From Methanobacterium petrolearium (GTDB lineage Archaea; Methanobacteriota; Methanobacteria; Methanobacteriales; Methanobacteriaceae): a stretch of 64,000 nucleotides of DNA. Shown one piece after another: positions 9,027 to 18,414 of the stretch. Made by a program: the position numbers and the translations under genes. The stretch lies in contig NZ_JAGGKL010000011.1 in assembly GCF_017873625.1 (NCBI RefSeq), positions 18,122 to 82,121 on the forward strand, in the 5' to 3' direction. How positions within the stretch are numbered: position 1 is the first letter of the stretch; each line of letters opens with the position of its first letter. The notes beneath the pieces were generated by a model, which was given only the letters and a program-made list of their open reading frames with translations, searched no databases and had not been told where the DNA came from.

Positions 9027-11796
9027 TTACTTTTTTGTAAACGACTCCATCATTACCATCCACAACTAACTCTTCACCAGTTTTAAAAATGGTTGTAGCT
9101 CCTTTAACAGCAGTTACTGCGGGTATTCTGTATTCACGAGAAATAACCGCACCATGGGATAGTATTCCTCCAGTTTCTGTTATAAGACCACCCACCTTTG
9201 AAAATACTGCAGTCCAGGCAGGATCAGTGTTGCTGGTGATGAGAATTTCATTATCTTCCAGTTGTGATAACTCTTCAATGGATTCCACCACTCGGGCTAT
9301 TCCATTGAATGTTCCTGGACTGGCTGCTGCACCATGAACTGCACTTTCATCAAATTCCATAACAGTATCATCAAATTCAATCCCATTTTTCAGGAATTTA
9401 GGGGGGAGAGATGATTCATATCGGTAAAATTCAGTTTTCCTAAGAGAAATCTCATCTTTTAACTCTGATGTATCATTTGATGCTATTTTTTCATCTAATT
9501 CTTTGAGAGAAGGGTTTGTCTCGAAAAATGACATCAATTCTCTTTCATAAATGAAGAAAACATCATTTACCTCATCAATAATTCCTTTTTCAAGTAATCG
9601 TCTCCCCATATCTAGTAACATTAATCTCTGACGGAAAAGTAGGTGATCCAAATAGAATCTCTGATTTTCCCGGAAGGTTAAATATGTTTGAGCTAAATTA
9701 AGCACAATTTTAAACAATTTTGCTTTGAAGAATCCGCCATTCTGTTTTTTTATTCTACCTAAAACTTCTTTTTCCGTTTTAAACCTGTTTTCACGACTTT
9801 CTAATTCTTTTTCCCCTAAATCTAAGTCGGAAGAAGATAATAATTTAACCACTCCTAATACGTAAGATTTATTTTCCTTCCAGCGAGGATACAGTATTTC
9901 ACGAGTATTGGATCGGTGACCATAATCAGCAATAAACTGGTGAAAATCTTTATTAAAATCTGAATTAGAAGAGAGTAATGTATCGATCTCAACTTCATTT
10001 AAAGAATTCAAGTCATCCATGGAATTAATTTTGTCCAATAATCTGTCATCTTCCCTTAAGGTTTTAGCCAGATCTGAGAATCTAATGTTCATAGTTACAG
10101 TTTTATTATCATCCAACCCGGAAATTAAACCAGCATAAAGTGAACCATCCTCATCATCCAGCCATTTTATCAGCCAGTTTTTAATCATTAGATTGGTGGC
10201 TATGGAATGGGAAACCATACCGTATCTTATCAGTTGGTAGTGTTTGATCCCTGCATTTTCAATATCGTGGTAGAGTGATAAGATTTCCCTGTCACTCAGC
10301 ACAGTTAAGTCTGTGTTGTCAAATTCTGAACATTTTTCCATGAATCCTTTGGCCCATTTCCGGTAGACTTTATCTGTCCTGTGCATCATTCCATCCGGGT
10401 CTCGGATGGCAATTAAAATCTGGGAGAGTAAGGTTTTATGTAATATGGAGGGGTACTGTGATATTCTTTGTTGATCTTCCAGGGGGAAATAATTCAATAA
10501 CTCCTGGGACCTTGCAAACTTCGGGTAGTAGGAGAAAGCTTTTTCCAGAACCCATGTATTAAAATAAACCCTTGACTTATGAAGTTTTAAGAGTTTAGTG
10601 TCTGTTATTTCTGTGTATCCCATTATACGGGCGCCTTCATGGTTAACATAGTCAGTGAGCATCTTACCCATAACATCATAAAACAGTGGAGTGGTGGCAT
10701 CAGCCCAGTACTCATCCCCATAAGCCCGGGTCCACAAAATATCATCCTGATTTGAACTATCTGTAAGAGTGGTAACTGGTCGTGACTGGAGAATGTAAAT
10801 AGTGGGAGAGGTTGTTTCATGGTTTTGTGATGGTTTTCTGTTATTTAACCCATCAGTTTCATATTCAAGGGCCCATTCAATATCCTGCGCTACACCAAAC
10901 AATTCCTCAAGTTCCACTCCCATCTTCAATAATTTTTTAAGAAGTTCATGATTAAGGGTTGGTTTTCCCATATTCTCTTCATTTATGGTAATTAAAGTGT
11001 TTTCACCATTTTCAAGGAAGTATCCTTTCTTCTTGGGTTTGATGTTTTTTTCAACTACATTACCTTCCCTGTCCACAACAAAGATATCTGGTGTGACTAT
11101 TCCGGAAGCAATAGCTTCACCCAGACCCCAAGCAGACTCAATAACCATATTCTTGCTTCTGTCAACTGGGTTGGTAGTGAAGGTCACTCCACTTACATCT
11201 GCATCAACCATTTTTTGCAATACTACTGCTAATCCTGCTGCTGACATTTTGCTGTCTAAATGTCTGATGGATGCATCATGCCTGTATTTCACAGCACGAT
11301 CATTCCAGTAAGATGCCCAGCAATCAACAACTTTTTCAGGGATGTTTTCCTTTTTTATATTCAAAAAACTATCCAGTTGCCCTGCAAAACTGGCATCATC
11401 AAGATCTTCAGCCACTGCAGATGATCTTACAGCATAATATCCATCAGAAAGATTTTCGATTTTATCATTAAGTTCAACACAAAGATCCTGTGGTAACTTT
11501 TCCTGTTTAATAATATTACGAATCTGGGAACATCCATCAGAAATAGAATTTTCACTGGTAAAATCAACAAAATCAAGGATTGCTGATATTTCATCCTCAA
11601 ATCCTTTTTTAATAAAAGAATCATATGCATCTACGGAGACAACAAATGCTGGGGGGATATTAAAACCTGCAGATGACATTTTAGCCAAGTTAAGTGCTTT
11701 ACCCCCAATTTTTTCAATGGACAAATCTTTCTCTGTAAGATCTATCACCCACTTACCTTCATCTGCCATACTATCACTGCCCACAGTAATAATCAC
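9013..11796 (-). CDS. PEP-synthase-like phosphotransferase (rifampicin-phosphotransferase-type architecture)
   Basis: 927 residues. The N-terminal ATP-grasp (PPDK_N) domain spans about 10-340 (GGKALNLAKM; YAVRSSAVAEDLDDASFAGQ near 121-140; NPVDRS; ILQSRPVTTL near 335). A large helical central region follows (about 360-800). The C-terminal swivelling phosphohistidine domain reads TETGGILSHGAVISRE with catalytic His881. The PEP/pyruvate-binding TIM barrel of true PEP synthase is absent, which matches rifampicin phosphotransferase (ATP + acceptor to phospho-acceptor, AMP and Pi). The acceptor here is unknown. Start alternatives are GTG 11796 and ATG 11769. It is followed by the unknown beta-rich protein, likely in one operon. 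Confidence 0.85.
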   Translation of the reverse strand: MIITVGSDSMADEGKWVIDLTEKDLSIEKIGGKALNLAKMSSAGFNIPPAFVVSVDAYDSFIKKGFEDEISAILDFVDFTSENSISDGCSQIRNIIKQEKLPQDLCVELNDKIENLSDGYYAVRSSAVAEDLDDASFAGQLDSFLNIKKENIPEKVVDCWASYWNDRAVKYRHDASIRHLDSKMSAAGLAVVLQKMVDADVSGVTFTTNPVDRSKNMVIESAWGLGEAIASGIVTPDIFVVDREGNVVEKNIKPKKKGYFLENGENTLITINEENMGKPTLNHELLKKLLKMGVELEELFGVAQDIEWALEYETDGLNNRKPSQNHETTSPTIYILQSRPVTTLTDSSNQDDILWTRAYGDEYWADATTPLFYDVMGKMLTDYVNHEGARIMGYTEITDTKLLKLHKSRVYFNTWVLEKAFSYYPKFARSQELLNYFPLEDQQRISQYPSILHKTLLSQILIAIRDPDGMMHRTDKVYRKWAKGFMEKCSEFDNTDLTVLSDREILSLYHDIENAGIKHYQLIRYGMVSHSIATNLMIKNWLIKWLDDEDGSLYAGLISGLDDNKTVTMNIRFSDLAKTLREDDRLLDKINSMDDLNSLNEVEIDTLLSSNSDFNKDFHQFIADYGHRSNTREILYPRWKENKSYVLGVVKLLSSSDLDLGEKELESRENRFKTEKEVLGRIKKQNGGFFKAKLFKIVLNLAQTYLTFRENQRFYLDHLLFRQRLMLLDMGRRLLEKGIIDEVNDVFFIYERELMSFFETNPSLKELDEKIASNDTSELKDEISLRKTEFYRYESSLPPKFLKNGIEFDDTVMEFDESAVHGAAASPGTFNGIARVVESIEELSQLEDNEILITSNTDPAWTAVFSKVGGLITETGGILSHGAVISREYRIPAVTAVKGATTIFKTGEELVVDGNDGVVYKKVRNED

Positions 11797-12066
11797 TATA
11801 TTTCCAGTATTTATTCTAAAAATAACTAGAATTCTAAAATTTATTTTAAGAATAAGTACAATATAAAACAGTATGATCCTGTTTTCAAATACAAAAAAAT
11901 AAGACTAAAAATAATTTTCATCTTTATGTTATGATAAATAACTAAATCTAAATAATAGAAATTAAAAAAATGTAGAATGAACCTGGAATAATTTTAGGAT
12001 TAAGTTTACAATACTTAAATGGAAAATGAAGGGAATAAGTCCAATTAATGGTATGGAAAGATAGTT

Positions 12067-12702
12067 ATGAAACCGATGTTCATGGGCGCGTCCACCAAAC
12101 AGGGCTATGAAATTGCAGAAAAGAGCAGGGAAATTGTCAGATCCCTAATTGACCCCAAGACCAAGAACCTGACTCCAAAGGAAAGATTGATCGTGGAAAG
12201 AATCGTACATTCCACTGCAGATCCTGAATATGCTGATATAACTAGGATGAGCAGTGATTTTGTTAAAAAAAGTCTTGAAGCCATTTCTGAAGAAAAAGAC
12301 GTCCTGACAGATATCAACATGGTGAAAGCAGGGATAAATAAATACCCTGGAAATATCGAGTGTTACATAAGTCATGAAGAAACCATCAAACTGGCAAAAA
12401 AAGAGGAAATCACCCGAGCAGCTGCAGCCATGCAGGTGGCTGCTTCTAAAGGTTTTGATGGTGTGGTGGTCATAGGTAATGCCCCAACAGCGCTTTGGAA
12501 AGTGATGGAACTGGTTGAAACTGGTGTAATGGATGTTAAATCTGTTATTGGTGTTCCAGTGGGTTTTGTGGGTGCTGCTGAATCCAAAAAAGCACTTCAA
12601 GAAACTTCAATACCATATCTGGTCACTGAAGGGCCTAAGGGTGGGACTCCTGTGGCAGTGGCTGTGGTTAACTCGTTAATAAATATTTTACGTACAGAAT
12701 AG
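12067..12702 (+). CDS. cbiC: Cobalt-precorrin-8 methylmutase CbiC
   Basis: 211 residues, normal length. It catalyses the 1,5-methyl shift that turns cobalt-precorrin-8 into cobyrinate in cobamide synthesis. The catalytic His48 lies in RIVHSTADPEY. Other family blocks are TDINMVKAGI (about 79-88) and VVVIGNAPTALW (about 137-148) with the C-terminal GPKGGTPVAVAVVN. The SD GGAAAG precedes the ATG. hemL follows after about 45 bp on the same strand, so two tetrapyrrole genes, one at the start and one late in the corrin branch, probably share a transcript. Confidence 0.95.
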   Translation: MKPMFMGASTKQGYEIAEKSREIVRSLIDPKTKNLTPKERLIVERIVHSTADPEYADITRMSSDFVKKSLEAISEEKDVLTDINMVKAGINKYPGNIECYISHEETIKLAKKEEITRAAAAMQVAASKGFDGVVVIGNAPTALWKVMELVETGVMDVKSVIGVPVGFVGAAESKKALQETSIPYLVTEGPKGGTPVAVAVVNSLINILRTE

Positions 12703-12749
12703 TATTTTAAGTGGGTTTATAAAGACAAGGAGATTAAGGAGTGAGTTGT

Positions 12750-14015
12750 GTGAAATCTGAGGAATTATTTAACGATGCTAAAAATTATCTTCCAGGAGGA
12801 GTTGATTCTCCAGTAAGGGCATTTAAACCATACCCTTTTTTCGCTCTTAAAGGAGAACGATCCCGTCTTTTTGATGTTGATGGGAATACATACATTGACT
12901 ATTGCCTTGCCTACGGGCCTCTGGTCTTAGGACATGCCTATCCTCCGGTGATGAATGCAGTTAAGGAACAACTTTTGAAGGGTTCAGCTTATGGTGTTCC
13001 CACAGAAAATGAGATAAAATTGGCAAAAGAAGTTGTAAGACGCATGCCATGTGCTGAGATGGTTCGTTTTGTTAATTCGGGTACCGAAGCTACGATGAGT
13101 GCCATCAGATTGGCCAGGGCAGTTACTGGTAAAAAAAAGATAGTTAAATTTGAAGGAACCTACCATGGTGCCCATGACTATGTGCTGGTTAAATCGGGCT
13201 CTGGTGCCATGGGGTTACCTGATTCTCCAGGAATTCCGGAAGAAACAACTAAAAACACAGTTCTCATTCCATTTAATGATGAAGAAGCCATCACAGCCCT
13301 TGTGGAAAGACAGGGTGATGATCTGGCTGCAATTATCCTTGAACCAGTAATGGGTAATGTGGGATGCATACCTCCTAAAAAAGGTTTTTTGGAGTTTTTA
13401 CGAGAAATAACCCTGGAAAATAATATTATACTGATCTTTGATGAGGTAATCACTGGTTTCAGGATTGCTGAAGGTGGAGCTCAGGAATATTTTGGTGTGA
13501 CACCAGACTTGGTTACAATGGGAAAGATTCTTGGCGGAGGATTTCCCATGGGTGCATTTGCTGGTAAAAAAGAATTTATGGAAAGAGTTGCCCCTGCTGG
13601 CGATGTTTATCAGGCAGGAACATTCAACGGAAATCCTATTTCAATCACAGCTGGTCTTGAAACATTAAAACATCTTGATAATGAATTTTACCAGGAATTA
13701 GACATAAAAGGACTGAAAATGCGCAGAGGAATAGAAGACATATTAGAAGATGCTTCACTTGACTATCAGGTGGCTGGTTTAGCCTCTATGTTCCAGTTGT
13801 ATTTCACCAATGAACCAGTGTGGAATTATGCCCAAGCAAAAACTGCCAATACAGATAAATTCCATAAATATTTCCATACTCTGCTTCATGGGGGAGTTTT
13901 TATCCCACCATCTCAGTTTGAATGTTGTTTCATATCCAAAGCTCATTCATCAGAAGACATTCAAATATCATTAGAAATAATGGAAAAAGGAATAAAAACC
14001 GCTGAAAAGAAATAG
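12750..14015 (+). CDS. hemL: Glutamate-1-semialdehyde 2,1-aminomutase
   Basis: 421 residues. This PLP enzyme makes 5-aminolevulinate, the precursor of F430, cobamide and siroheme. Blocks seen: PGGVDSPVRAF near the N-terminus, FVNSGTEATM (phosphate-binding), IFDEVITGFR, and the PLP lysine Lys259 in TMGKILGGGFPMG. There are two GTG candidates, 12741 and 12750, each with AAGGAG eight nt before it. The second gives VKSEELFN, closer to the usual N-terminus, and is preferred. It is downstream of cbiC in the same direction. An 18-bp tandem duplication follows the stop. Confidence 0.96.
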   Translation: MKSEELFNDAKNYLPGGVDSPVRAFKPYPFFALKGERSRLFDVDGNTYIDYCLAYGPLVLGHAYPPVMNAVKEQLLKGSAYGVPTENEIKLAKEVVRRMPCAEMVRFVNSGTEATMSAIRLARAVTGKKKIVKFEGTYHGAHDYVLVKSGSGAMGLPDSPGIPEETTKNTVLIPFNDEEAITALVERQGDDLAAIILEPVMGNVGCIPPKKGFLEFLREITLENNIILIFDEVITGFRIAEGGAQEYFGVTPDLVTMGKILGGGFPMGAFAGKKEFMERVAPAGDVYQAGTFNGNPISITAGLETLKHLDNEFYQELDIKGLKMRRGIEDILEDASLDYQVAGLASMFQLYFTNEPVWNYAQAKTANTDKFHKYFHTLLHGGVFIPPSQFECCFISKAHSSEDIQISLEIMEKGIKTAEKK

Positions 14016-14023
14016 TTTAATGG

Positions 14024-14059
14024 ATATCGCAGGGTTTTAACATATCGCAGGGTTTTAAC
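14024..14059. repeat. Perfect 2 x 18 bp tandem duplication after hemL
   Basis: ATATCGCAGGGTTTTAAC occurs twice back to back (14024-14041, 14042-14059), starting 8 bp after the hemL stop. It looks like a slippage duplication in the 3' untranslated region. A T-run at about 14073-14085 may terminate transcription. Confidence 0.8.
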
Positions 14060-14159
14060 AAAATCATTAATTCTATTTTTTTTTTATTTAGTTGGCTACA
14101 TCAAATAGTTTCGGGATGATTTTACAAAGCAGAATATGGTGTTAACTTTTTAACAAATA

Positions 14160-14792
14160 TTAAATCAGCTCACCAACTAACATCAAAAGTAGGACAATAA
14201 CTAATATCACTATTGCCGTGCTTAAAAATCCGACGGGTCCTATTCTGTGTGAAATCGATTTCCACTTGGATGGACTACTATTTTCTTCAAGAGCTCTTTT
14301 CTGGTCAACAAGCATCATAAAACGATCTATTTCTATGACATCTCTTTTACCAGTTGAGTAGACCTGTTCTTCACTGTTATTATACTGACCTATAAAATCC
14401 CATAAATCCATTTTGTCCTGCTGCATACTGGTTAATGTTTCTTCAGTTACAGTATCCTGATGGGTTAACTGATCAATTATCTGTCTGTTGTCAGGCAATG
14501 GGTTATTCTTAGTATTGAGCTGATCTTCAATTTTTAGGTCTGAAGATTCGTTATAACTGTTAAAAACCGGTTTTTTGCCAAGTTTATCTGAATCGGGATT
14601 ATTAATTCTTGAACGGAATTGTGTCGAGGTTTGATATTCCAGTGGACTACCACACTCACAGCTCACAAAGTCATCAGGACTTTCACCTTCCTGCAGTTCA
14701 TAATATCCTCTACAATTAGGGCATACTAAATATCCCCAATCCCCCTCTGGAAGATCAATAGATTCATTATTTTTTTCATGGCTTAAAACCAT
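14160..14792 (-). CDS. Zinc-ribbon protein with C-terminal membrane anchor
   Basis: 210 residues. The N-terminus has a four-cysteine zinc ribbon, CPNC (about 24-27) and CEC (about 45-47). The middle (60-180) is polar and low in recognisable motifs. The last 20 residues form a hydrophobic helix (FLSTAIVILVIVLLLMLVG), making it tail-anchored with the ribbon in the cytoplasm. Similar architectures are common in methanogens with no known role. The SD AAAGGTG precedes ATG 14792. It is convergent with hemL; a possible TATA (TTATATAAATAAAA) lies about 120 nt upstream of the start. Confidence 0.7.
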   Translation of the reverse strand: MVLSHEKNNESIDLPEGDWGYLVCPNCRGYYELQEGESPDDFVSCECGSPLEYQTSTQFRSRINNPDSDKLGKKPVFNSYNESSDLKIEDQLNTKNNPLPDNRQIIDQLTHQDTVTEETLTSMQQDKMDLWDFIGQYNNSEEQVYSTGKRDVIEIDRFMMLVDQKRALEENSSPSKWKSISHRIGPVGFLSTAIVILVIVLLLMLVGELI

Positions 14793-15201
14793 TTAAACAC
14801 CTTTATTTTTAAGTGCGGGATTTAATGAATGCAGTATTTTTCTTAATCTTTTCACAGTAATAAAGAATTTTTTTTTAGTAATTTCCCACTATAATATATT
14901 CTTATTTTATTTATATAATATGGTTAAACTTGCATCTATATGAATAGAAGATACTGTTGTATTTTTAAAATAAGTAAACACCGTATAATTTATATAAATG
15001 TTTATAAACCCTTTTGAACCCTCTTGAATCTTTTGTTTGCGGATAAATTCCTTTAACCGAATTTTTTAATGATTTTTGAATATTCATTACATTTTCTTTC
15101 ATTATATTTTATTCAAAAAAATGATTGTAAAATTATGTTCTATTGTTTATCAAAACCTCTTCATTTTGTTTACAATTATAAATAGTTTTAAATGAATAAA
15201 T
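14793..15201. promoter_or_regulatory. Divergent intergenic region; TATA box for mtxX 26 nt before its ATG
   Basis: 409 bp, very AT-rich. A TATA-like TTATAAATA is at 15176-15184; its first base is 26 nt before the mtxX ATG at 15202. That is the archaeal TATA-to-start distance, implying a leaderless mRNA. For the minus-strand zinc-ribbon gene a TATA-like element is at about 14908-14921. A further TTTATATAAATG near 14990-15001 is of unknown use. No coding potential seen. Confidence 0.5.
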
Positions 15202-15906
15202 ATGGTTATCATGAAAATTGCAGCGGGTGTGGGTGAAAATCAGGCCATAATCAAGGCAGCCCAGAAAGTTGATTTTGAAGTGATTCTGACAAAATCTGAA
15301 GAACAACTTTTAAATCTATTATTAAATGGAGATGTCAATGCAGCAGTAAGGGGGTCACTTAGTGCCTCTTGTTTCATGTCACAACTTCGAAAAATATATT
15401 CTGAAGTTTCAAGGGCATCTATTTTAGAGTATAATGGGCAACTGTTCCTTTTGGCCCCGGTTGGTATTGATGAAGGTGATACTCTCCAACAGAAGGAGAG
15501 AATAATTCATAATGGGGCTGAATTCTTGGAAAAAATTGGTATAGATCCTAAAATTGCCATTCTTTCCGGTGGAAGGCCTCAAGATGTGGGCAGAAGTTCT
15601 AAAATAGACAATAGTATAATGGAAGCCAGAGAGCTTACCATGATCACAAAGGATAAATATCGGGTTAAACACTATTTTATACTGATAGAAGATGCTGTTT
15701 CTGATGGCGCTAATTTAATACTAGCACCAGATGGTATATGTGGAAACCTGATTTTCCGCAGCCTTGTTTTAATAGGTTCTATTAAAAGCCATGGGGCAGT
15801 AACTCTGGGAATTGAGGAAATATTCATTGACACATCCAGATCCCAGAATGAAGAAGGATATATAAGATCTCTTGAACTAGCAAAAAAACTTGCAGAATCA
15901 ATTTAA
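15202..15906 (+). CDS. mtxX: Methanogenesis marker protein 4 (MtxX)
   Basis: 234 residues related to phosphate acetyl/butyryltransferases and matching the methanogen marker family MtxX (marker 4). Recognisable segments: GDVNAAVRGSLSAS (about 50-63), ILSGGRPQDVGRSSKID (about 119-136), APDGICGNLIFRSLVLIGS (about 175-193) and a C-terminal SRSQNEEGYI. It is found nearly universally in methanogens; its reaction is not established. No SD precedes either ATG (15202, 15211), and the TATA spacing suggests leaderless initiation at 15202. It is followed by the cis-prenyltransferase after 33 bp in the same direction. Confidence 0.9.
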   Translation: MVIMKIAAGVGENQAIIKAAQKVDFEVILTKSEEQLLNLLLNGDVNAAVRGSLSASCFMSQLRKIYSEVSRASILEYNGQLFLLAPVGIDEGDTLQQKERIIHNGAEFLEKIGIDPKIAILSGGRPQDVGRSSKIDNSIMEARELTMITKDKYRVKHYFILIEDAVSDGANLILAPDGICGNLIFRSLVLIGSIKSHGAVTLGIEEIFIDTSRSQNEEGYIRSLELAKKLAESI

Positions 15907-15939
15907 GTTAATGATATTAAATCAGATAAGGAATTTAAA

Positions 15940-16707
15940 ATGTCACCATTAAAACCTCTTTACAGATTATATGAATGGTATATCTCTCGTAACCTTCGAC
16001 CAGAAAACATGCCAAAACATGTGGCTATTATTATGGATGGAAACCGCCGATTTTCCAAAATCCAGGGTAACATGGATACAGTAGAAGGGCACATGAAAGG
16101 TGTTACTACCTTAGAACGTGTGCTTGATTGGTGTGTTGATCTGGGTATTGAGATTGTTACTGCCTATGCTTTCTCCACTGAGAACTTCAATAGACCCCCT
16201 AATGAAGTGGAGGGGCTCATGAAACTTTTCAAAGAAAACTTTGAGGGAATAGCCCGAAACAAAAGAATTCATGATAACCAGGTCAGAGTCAAAGCAGTGG
16301 GGAAAATAGAACTCCTCCCTGAAGATGTTAGGGAAGCCATTAATATTGCCGAAGAATCAACTGCAAAATACAATAAAAGACAGGTAAACATCGCTATTGG
16401 TTATGATGGGAGAACCGAAATTGTAGATGCTATAAAAAAAATAGTTAAAGAAGTTGAAGAAGGCAAAATCAGTCCTGAGGATATTGATGAAACCATGGTT
16501 AATATAAACCTGTACACTGAGGGTCTGGATGATCCCAACCTCATCATCAGGACCAGTGGGGAAGAAAGACTAAGTGGATTTCTGTTATGGCAATCTTCTT
16601 ATTCGGAACTCTACTTCTGCGATAGTTTATGGCCAGAACTTCGAAAAGTTGACTTTTTAAGAGCTTTACGTTCATATCAGCAACGGGAACGCAGGTTTGG
16701 AGTTTAG
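15940..16707 (+). CDS. uppS: cis-Prenyl diphosphate synthase (UppS family)
   Basis: 255 residues. The cis-prenyltransferase signature HVAIIMDGNRRF with catalytic Asp33 is intact, as are YAFSTENFNRPPNEV (about 83-97) and the C-terminal RTSGEERLSGFLLWQSSYSE region (about 204-223). In archaea this enzyme makes the long polyprenyl (dolichyl-type) phosphate carrier used for pseudomurein and N-glycan assembly. It is associated with the inner face of the membrane. The SD AGGAAT precedes the ATG. The gene sits between mtxX and tatD. The archaeal product chain length cannot be told from sequence. Confidence 0.94.
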   Translation: MSPLKPLYRLYEWYISRNLRPENMPKHVAIIMDGNRRFSKIQGNMDTVEGHMKGVTTLERVLDWCVDLGIEIVTAYAFSTENFNRPPNEVEGLMKLFKENFEGIARNKRIHDNQVRVKAVGKIELLPEDVREAINIAEESTAKYNKRQVNIAIGYDGRTEIVDAIKKIVKEVEEGKISPEDIDETMVNINLYTEGLDDPNLIIRTSGEERLSGFLLWQSSYSELYFCDSLWPELRKVDFLRALRSYQQRERRFGV

Positions 16708-16752
16708 ATCATTTGAATTATAGTATTCTTAGAGTTTAGATCAGATCAAATA

Positions 16753-16802
16753 TGGATGGGATACTATTAGTTGGATGGGATTAGCTGGATGGGATACTAT
16801 TA
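16753..16802. repeat. Direct repeats of TGGATGGGATACTATTA in the uppS-tatD gap
   Basis: The 17-mer TGGATGGGATACTATTA is at 16753-16769 and again at 16786-16802, with a partial copy (TGGATGGGATTAG, 16772-16784) between. A second direct repeat (AGTTTAGATCA) flanks this on the 5' side. Non-coding; nature unknown, probably slippage expansion. Confidence 0.7.
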
Positions 16803-16942
16803 ACATTAGTTTAGGTTTCATTGTATTTACTGAATAACATTAACTTCAAAATTTAAGTTTAGATCCTTTTTGGATAATATTAGTGGATATGGATTTGATG
16901 TTGTCTTAAATTTGATTGTGAACTGATTTTAAGGTGATATTA

Positions 16943-17701
16943 ATGATTGACAGTCACTGTCATGTTGATTTCAAGGTCTACAATAAAAACCGGCTAGAAG
17001 TAATAAGAAGGGCACAGGATAACCTCACAGCCATTGTAAATTCGGGAGCTTCCTTGGGTGGCAACCGACGCACCCTGAAACTTGCAACAGAAAATAAAGA
17101 TTTTGTATATCCTACACTGGGATTTCACCCATCAAACGCGTCAAAATCAGATGAATCTGTCATAAAACAGGTTTTAAAAGAACTGGAATCTAATATTCAC
17201 CTTGCAGTTGGTCTTGGTGAAACTGGACTGGATTTTAACCAGTTAAATGATGAATCAGCTAAAAAAAAACAGATAACTCTTTTTGAAACTTTCCTGGGCT
17301 TAGCTGAGGAGTACCAGATGCCCCTGGTCATCCATGCACGGGATGCTGAGGAAAAAGCCCTGGAAATGATCAAAAAGCATAAAACAATCCCTGATGTCAT
17401 ATTTCATTGTTATGGGGGTGATTTGGTAACTGCACAGAAGATCGTGGAGAATGGATATTACATCTCATTATCTACCATTGTATGCTTCTCAGATCACCAT
17501 CAACAACTAGCTTGTGAACTCCCCTTATCCCGGATGCTCACAGAAACTGACAGCCCATACCTCTCTCCATTTAAAGGACAGAGAAATGAACCTGCTTTTG
17601 TGGAAGAAACAGTTAAAACCATCGCTAAAATTAAATCAATACATATAGAGGAAGTGGATAAAGTAACTGAATCCAATACAAGGAGTATTTTTGGGTTCTG
17701 A
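16943..17701 (+). CDS. TatD family metal-dependent hydrolase
   Basis: 252 residues with the amidohydrolase/TatD signature: metal-binding HxH in DSHCHVDF at the N-terminus, GETGLDF (about 91-97), VIHARDAEEKAL (His about 131), FHCYGG (His about 156) and TETDSPYLSP (Asp about 203). TatD proteins are cytoplasmic metal-dependent DNases/phosphoesterases. The true start is ATG 16943; the earlier in-frame GTG at 16934 lies inside the SD AAGGTGAT. It follows uppS by 235 bp of repeat-containing DNA and converges on the CMD-family gene. Confidence 0.92.
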   Translation: MIDSHCHVDFKVYNKNRLEVIRRAQDNLTAIVNSGASLGGNRRTLKLATENKDFVYPTLGFHPSNASKSDESVIKQVLKELESNIHLAVGLGETGLDFNQLNDESAKKKQITLFETFLGLAEEYQMPLVIHARDAEEKALEMIKKHKTIPDVIFHCYGGDLVTAQKIVENGYYISLSTIVCFSDHHQQLACELPLSRMLTETDSPYLSPFKGQRNEPAFVEETVKTIAKIKSIHIEEVDKVTESNTRSIFGF

Positions 17702-17788
17702 TCCACTTTATTGGTACGATTTGCGATTTTTTTTAATTATCAAATGGTTTTGGGTTAATTTTTCATGATTATCCCTAAATCATCTCCA

Positions 17789-18175
17789 TCACTCGATTTT
17801 TTCGTTTCTTTCCTGGAAAACTTCATCAGCAGAGTACAAACCATTTATGGCTTTGGGGAAACCTGCATAAACTGCCATCTGGATTATAACTTCCACGATT
17901 TCCTGGGGAGTGCAACCTGCATTTAAAGCCCCGTGTACATGACTTTTAAGTTCCATCTCAGCACCTCCCAGAGTGGTGATGGAAGCAATGGTTATTAATT
18001 CTCTGGTTTTCAAATCCAGGCCTTGTCTGGAATAAATATCTCCGTAGGCAAATTCTGCAACGTAACGTGCCATATCAGGCGCTACATTCTCCAGGGCCTT
18101 TTCAAGGTTTCTGAAAGAATCAGGATTCATGGTTTTTAAATGTTTAATCCCTTTATTGTATCTATCTTCACTCAC
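17789..18175 (-). CDS. Carboxymuconolactone decarboxylase (CMD) family protein
   Basis: About 128 residues with the CMD/AhpD fold: LDLKTRELITIASITTLGG and the helix HVHGALNAGCTPQEIVEVIIQMAVYAGFP. It keeps the glutamates and histidine typical of gamma-carboxymuconolactone decarboxylases, with a single Cys in place of the AhpD CxxC, so peroxidase-type thiol chemistry is unlikely. The substrate is unknown. The frame reaches a GTG at 18187, but that GTG is part of the SD AAGGTGAG; GTG 18175 is the better start. It converges with tatD. Confidence 0.85.
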   Translation of the reverse strand: MSEDRYNKGIKHLKTMNPDSFRNLEKALENVAPDMARYVAEFAYGDIYSRQGLDLKTRELITIASITTLGGAEMELKSHVHGALNAGCTPQEIVEVIIQMAVYAGFPKAINGLYSADEVFQERNEKIE

Positions 18176-18414
18176 AGTAACACTCACCTTTTTAACTCTA
18201 TACTCTCTTGTTTTTAGGACTAAGGATTTTAACTGAGGAGTTTATATATTAAAGTATATATTTTTTTAAGGTATACAATTTGATATTTACCTAATCCCAT
18301 AACTGTAATTATAAATTGTATGCGATCAATACTGATTTGAGGTATTGATTTGATAAATATCGATAATGGTGATGAGACCGGATATGATATTAAATCTCTA
18401 GAGAGGTGGTTTAT

